From JACQCF01 sp043742785 (GTDB taxonomy: Bacteria > Omnitrophota > Gorgyraeia > Zapsychrales > Fredricksoniimonadaceae), in contig JAYTXU010000025.1 in assembly GCA_043742785.1 (NCBI GenBank), positions 1 to 15,923 of the forward strand: DNA of 15,923 nt, written 5' to 3'. Made by a program: the position numbers and the translations under genes. Below, one piece after another: positions 13,626 to 15,923 of the stretch (positions are counted from its first letter, which is position 1; each line of letters starts with the position of its first letter). The notes under the pieces are model-generated. The model worked only from the letters and a program-made list of their open reading frames with translations. It was not told the DNA's origin and searched no databases.

Positions 13626-14677
13626 TTGATTTAGATAATATATCGGAAGAAGGGCTTTTAAAAGCAAGACTTTGTGATTTGCCTATTGGAATTGAGGGCA
13701 CATGGCTTAAAGACTGTGTGGAGGAGCTTTATAAAGAATTGGATGCTAAGGGATTAGTATTTCATCCGGAATGTTATTTGGCTGATGAATGGTTGACGCC
13801 TGAGGGAGAGACGGTTATCGGAATACCTTTTTATTTAGCTCATCCGATTCTTTTGAAACTAGAACATAAGATGATGCTGGAAGCTGAAGGAGAGGGGAAG
13901 GCTTGGTGTATGCAGTTATTGCGCCATGAGGCAGGGCATGCGTTCTCCTATGCATATGATTTGCATAACCGTCCAGATTGGAAAAAAGTTTTTGGTACCT
14001 CTAATGAAGCTTTTGTAGGAACTTATAAATACAAACCGTATAGTAAGAGCTATGTTCGTCATCTAGATGGTTTTTATGCGCAGTATCATCCCGATGAAGA
14101 TTTTGTTGAAACTTTCGCAGTATGGTTAACACCGGATTCTAATTGGCAGCAAACCTATCAGGGGTGGAAGGCATTAAAGAAGCTGCAGTTTGTTGATGGG
14201 CTTATGATTGAAATTAAAGGTAAGCCACCTTTAAAGAAGAAGGGAAAGAAGCTTTGGAATCAAAGAAAGTTGACGATAACATTAGAAAAATATTATCGTC
14301 GAGAGAAAGCGTTAGAGCAGGAGGAGTTCTTAGATTTCTATGATGTTCAATTAAATAAGATTTTTAAGAGTTTAGCTCAAGAGGAATGGTTGGCTTTTAA
14401 TAAAGAGAAACGTAAGAATAAGAATTTGATGAGTGCTGAAAGCTTAATTCGCAAGTATAGTAAAAATCTTTTAAATAGTGTTGACCGATGTACTGGCGAA
14501 CGTAAATATATAATCAGTGATTTGTTAAAGAATATTAGTTTGCGGACTAAACAATTGAATATGATAGTTAGTGATGATCCTGTAAACTGTATGCTGCAGG
14601 TATCTGTTTATGTTACAAGTTTAATGATGAATTACGTACACACCGGTTGGTATCGAGGAAAAGTGAAGCGCACATGA
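13622..14677 (+). CDS. Putative zinc-binding metallopeptidase
   Basis: This 351-residue protein has the gluzincin-like motif LLRHEAGHAFSYAY (99-112), in which His102 and His106 would bind zinc and Glu103 would be the catalytic base. The third ligand is probably in DEDFVETFAVWLTP (158-171), with Glu163 the best candidate. The surrounding PYSKSYVRHLDGFYAQYHP (139-157) and WKALKKLQFVDGLM (182-195) match proteins annotated as 'putative zinc-binding metallopeptidase' in Planctomycetes-like genomes. There is no signal peptide, so it acts in the cytoplasm. A highly basic, helical C-terminal region (about 200-280) is unusual for the core fold. Start and stop both overlap the neighbouring genes by ATGA. 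The substrate is unknown. The ATP-grasp partner suggests it trims or recycles a peptide made by that enzyme. Confidence 0.8.
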   Translation: MIDLDNISEEGLLKARLCDLPIGIEGTWLKDCVEELYKELDAKGLVFHPECYLADEWLTPEGETVIGIPFYLAHPILLKLEHKMMLEAEGEGKAWCMQLLRHEAGHAFSYAYDLHNRPDWKKVFGTSNEAFVGTYKYKPYSKSYVRHLDGFYAQYHPDEDFVETFAVWLTPDSNWQQTYQGWKALKKLQFVDGLMIEIKGKPPLKKKGKKLWNQRKLTITLEKYYRREKALEQEEFLDFYDVQLNKIFKSLAQEEWLAFNKEKRKNKNLMSAESLIRKYSKNLLNSVDRCTGERKYIISDLLKNISLRTKQLNMIVSDDPVNCMLQVSVYVTSLMMNYVHTGWYRGKVKRT

Positions 14678-15723
14678 AAAAGAAGCTCAAAGTTCTTATG
14701 CTTTTTTATAGTCCTTATCAGAAGCCTCGTGGCTATGATTACAAGGAAGAGTTTGCTGATCCTGATAATATGTACACGGAAAAAGATGTTTTAAAGGCAC
14801 TTAAGGATTTAGGGCATGAAGTTGCTTTGTTAGGTATTTATAATGATATCAGCCCTTTATTTGATGAAATTAAAGAAAATAAATTTGATGTTATTTTTAA
14901 TATGATGGAGGTCTTCAATGACCAAACTCATTTAGAAAAAAATTTAGCTGCACTACTTGAAGTGGTAGATGTTCCTTTTACTGGAGCTTCATCGGGCGTT
15001 TTGTATTTATGTAATAATAAGGCTTTGCATAAGAAGATTTTTAATTATCATCGTGTCAAGGTTCCTCGTTTTTATGATTTTCCTCGTGGAAGTCGTGTTT
15101 TTCTTCCTGCTAAGTTTAAACTTCCTGCCATGATTAAACCTCTTTGTGAAGAAGCTTCGCGGGGCATTTCACAAGCGTCCATTGTAGATACGCCTGAAGC
15201 GTTTGTTGAGCGTGTTAGATTTATTCATAAGAATATGGGAATGGATGCTATTGCCGAGGAGTATATTAAAGGGCGTGAGTTGTATGTGACTGTTATGGGT
15301 AATAAGCCTTTGACAGTTTTTCCTCCTAGAGAAATGATCTTTAAGAAAATGTCTGCAGATCAGCCACATATTGCGACCTATAAGGCTAAATGGGATGATA
15401 AATATCGTAAACGATGGGGGATTGATAGCGTTTCTGCTAAAGATTTAGATAAGACCATACTTAAAGAGATTAATGATGCTTGTAGGAAGGCCTACAGAGC
15501 CCTAGATGCTAGAAGTTATTTACGTTTTGATATACGTCTCAGCGAGGATGGTCAGGTCTACATTATTGAACCGAATGCTAATCCATGTATTGCATGCATT
15601 GATGAAATGGCTCAGGCTGCTCAATTAGCTGGTGTTAGTTATGAAGATCTCATTCAACGTATTTTAGAACAAGCGATAACCCTTAATGGTCAATCTCGTT
15701 TAAAAAAGAAAGTTAAATCATGA
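14674..15723 (+). CDS. D-Ala-D-Ala-ligase-like ATP-grasp enzyme
   Basis: This 349-residue protein has the fold of carboxylate-amine ligases that use ATP through an acyl-phosphate. An N-terminal Rossmann-like domain (KVLMLFYSP, then FDVIFNMMEVFND, 71-83) leads to VPFTGASSGVLYLCNNKALH (100-119), typical of Ddl-like enzymes. The ATP-binding part has PAMIKPLCEEASRGIS (151-166), EEYIKGRELYVTVMG (195-209) and the metal-binding LRFDIRLSEDGQVYIIEPNA (283-302). The usual Ddl loop residues are changed: EASRGIS for the GSSxG(V/I)S type, and NANPCI for the N-x-x-PG type. True cell-wall D-Ala-D-Ala synthesis is therefore doubtful. ATG 14674 is preferred because it overlaps the previous stop as ATGA; a TTG at 14647 would extend it by 9 residues. 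Its product is unknown. Confidence 0.85.
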   Translation: MKKKLKVLMLFYSPYQKPRGYDYKEEFADPDNMYTEKDVLKALKDLGHEVALLGIYNDISPLFDEIKENKFDVIFNMMEVFNDQTHLEKNLAALLEVVDVPFTGASSGVLYLCNNKALHKKIFNYHRVKVPRFYDFPRGSRVFLPAKFKLPAMIKPLCEEASRGISQASIVDTPEAFVERVRFIHKNMGMDAIAEEYIKGRELYVTVMGNKPLTVFPPREMIFKKMSADQPHIATYKAKWDDKYRKRWGIDSVSAKDLDKTILKEINDACRKAYRALDARSYLRFDIRLSEDGQVYIIEPNANPCIACIDEMAQAAQLAGVSYEDLIQRILEQAITLNGQSRLKKKVKS

Positions 15724-15923
15724 AAATATTGCGACCTTTAGTAGTTTTAGATTTAGAAACTACAGGGATTTGGATTGAAAAAGACAGGATTATTGAGATT
15801 GCTCTTATTAAGCTTCATCCTGATGGAACACGAGAACAAATGGAAACTAAGGTTAATCCAGCCATGCCCATACCTCCTAGGGTTACAGAAATAACAGGAA
15901 TTACTCAAGCTGATGTGAAAGAT
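15720..15923 (+). CDS. DnaQ/DEDD-family 3'-5' exonuclease, N-terminal part
   Basis: The first 68 codons are in the window; the gene runs off its end. The Exo I motif LVVLDLETTG (7-16) supplies the first two acidic metal ligands. The following RIIEIALIKL (23-32) and a later NPAMPIPPRVTEITGIT (46-62) are standard for the epsilon-like exonuclease family, which hydrolyses DNA or RNA ends. The ATG overlaps the ATP-grasp stop by ATGA, so it belongs to the same operon. Whether it is a proofreading subunit, a UvrC-linked Cho-like protein or a PolC/DinG-type fusion cannot be told from this fragment. Confidence 0.88.
   Translation, partial: MKILRPLVVLDLETTGIWIEKDRIIEIALIKLHPDGTREQMETKVNPAMPIPPRVTEITGITQADVKD

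Noticed and set aside
14674..15723. Calling the ATP-grasp gene ddl, the cell-wall D-Ala-D-Ala ligase
   Set aside because: The overall fold fits, but the loop motifs differ from those of true Ddl, and the operon partners are not cell-wall genes.

Overview
This is an AT-rich window with standard genetic-code usage (TGA acts as a stop several times). It looks like the chromosome of a diderm, uncultured-type bacterium. The evidence is two lipoproteins with lipoboxes, an AsmA-like envelope protein, PilT-type pilus ATPases, MscL and MscS-type channels, and a zinc-metallopeptidase plus ATP-grasp gene pair that I associate with Planctomycetes, Omnitrophota and related lineages. Omnitrophota is my best guess for the phylum, but nothing here proves it. 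No tRNA, rRNA, CRISPR array, transposase or phage gene was seen.

Layout. 1-3856: the tail of an unrecognised gene, then two convergent polytopic membrane proteins that look like distant relatives of each other and resemble GT-C-type glycosyltransferases in general architecture. 3906-6262: a membrane-tension and osmotic-stress block. It holds a small coiled-coil lipoprotein on the minus strand and, divergently, a C-terminally shortened MscS, a DUF4337 membrane protein, MscL and a 55-residue Pmp3/YqaE-type protein, closed by a rho-independent terminator. 6279-7370: a DUF1653 protein, a possible microprotein and an MnmD-like tRNA wobble-uridine methyltransferase. 7363-9581 (minus): two tandem PilT-family ATPases behind a promoter that predicts an almost leaderless mRNA.

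9582-10349 is the most unusual part. It holds a 21-bp palindrome, a 12-bp direct repeat overlapping a near-consensus sigma70 promoter, a roughly 165-nt structured transcript ending in a strong terminator, a 77-residue orphan gene with a perfect Shine-Dalgarno sequence, a second terminator, and three exact 10-bp direct repeats ahead of the next gene. 10350-12817: a MOT1-type molybdate transporter, an AsmA-like protein and a peptidoglycan-binding lipoprotein.

12984-15923 (running off the end): an operon whose members overlap by ATGA at every junction. It encodes a putative DNA-binding/adaptor protein, an HEAGH zinc metallopeptidase, a D-Ala-D-Ala-ligase-like ATP-grasp enzyme and the start of a DnaQ-type exonuclease. 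The tight coupling of a peptidase with a carboxylate-amine ligase suggests an uncharacterised peptide-making or peptide-trimming pathway. The best candidates for something undescribed are the structured RNA at about 9797-9962 and this operon.
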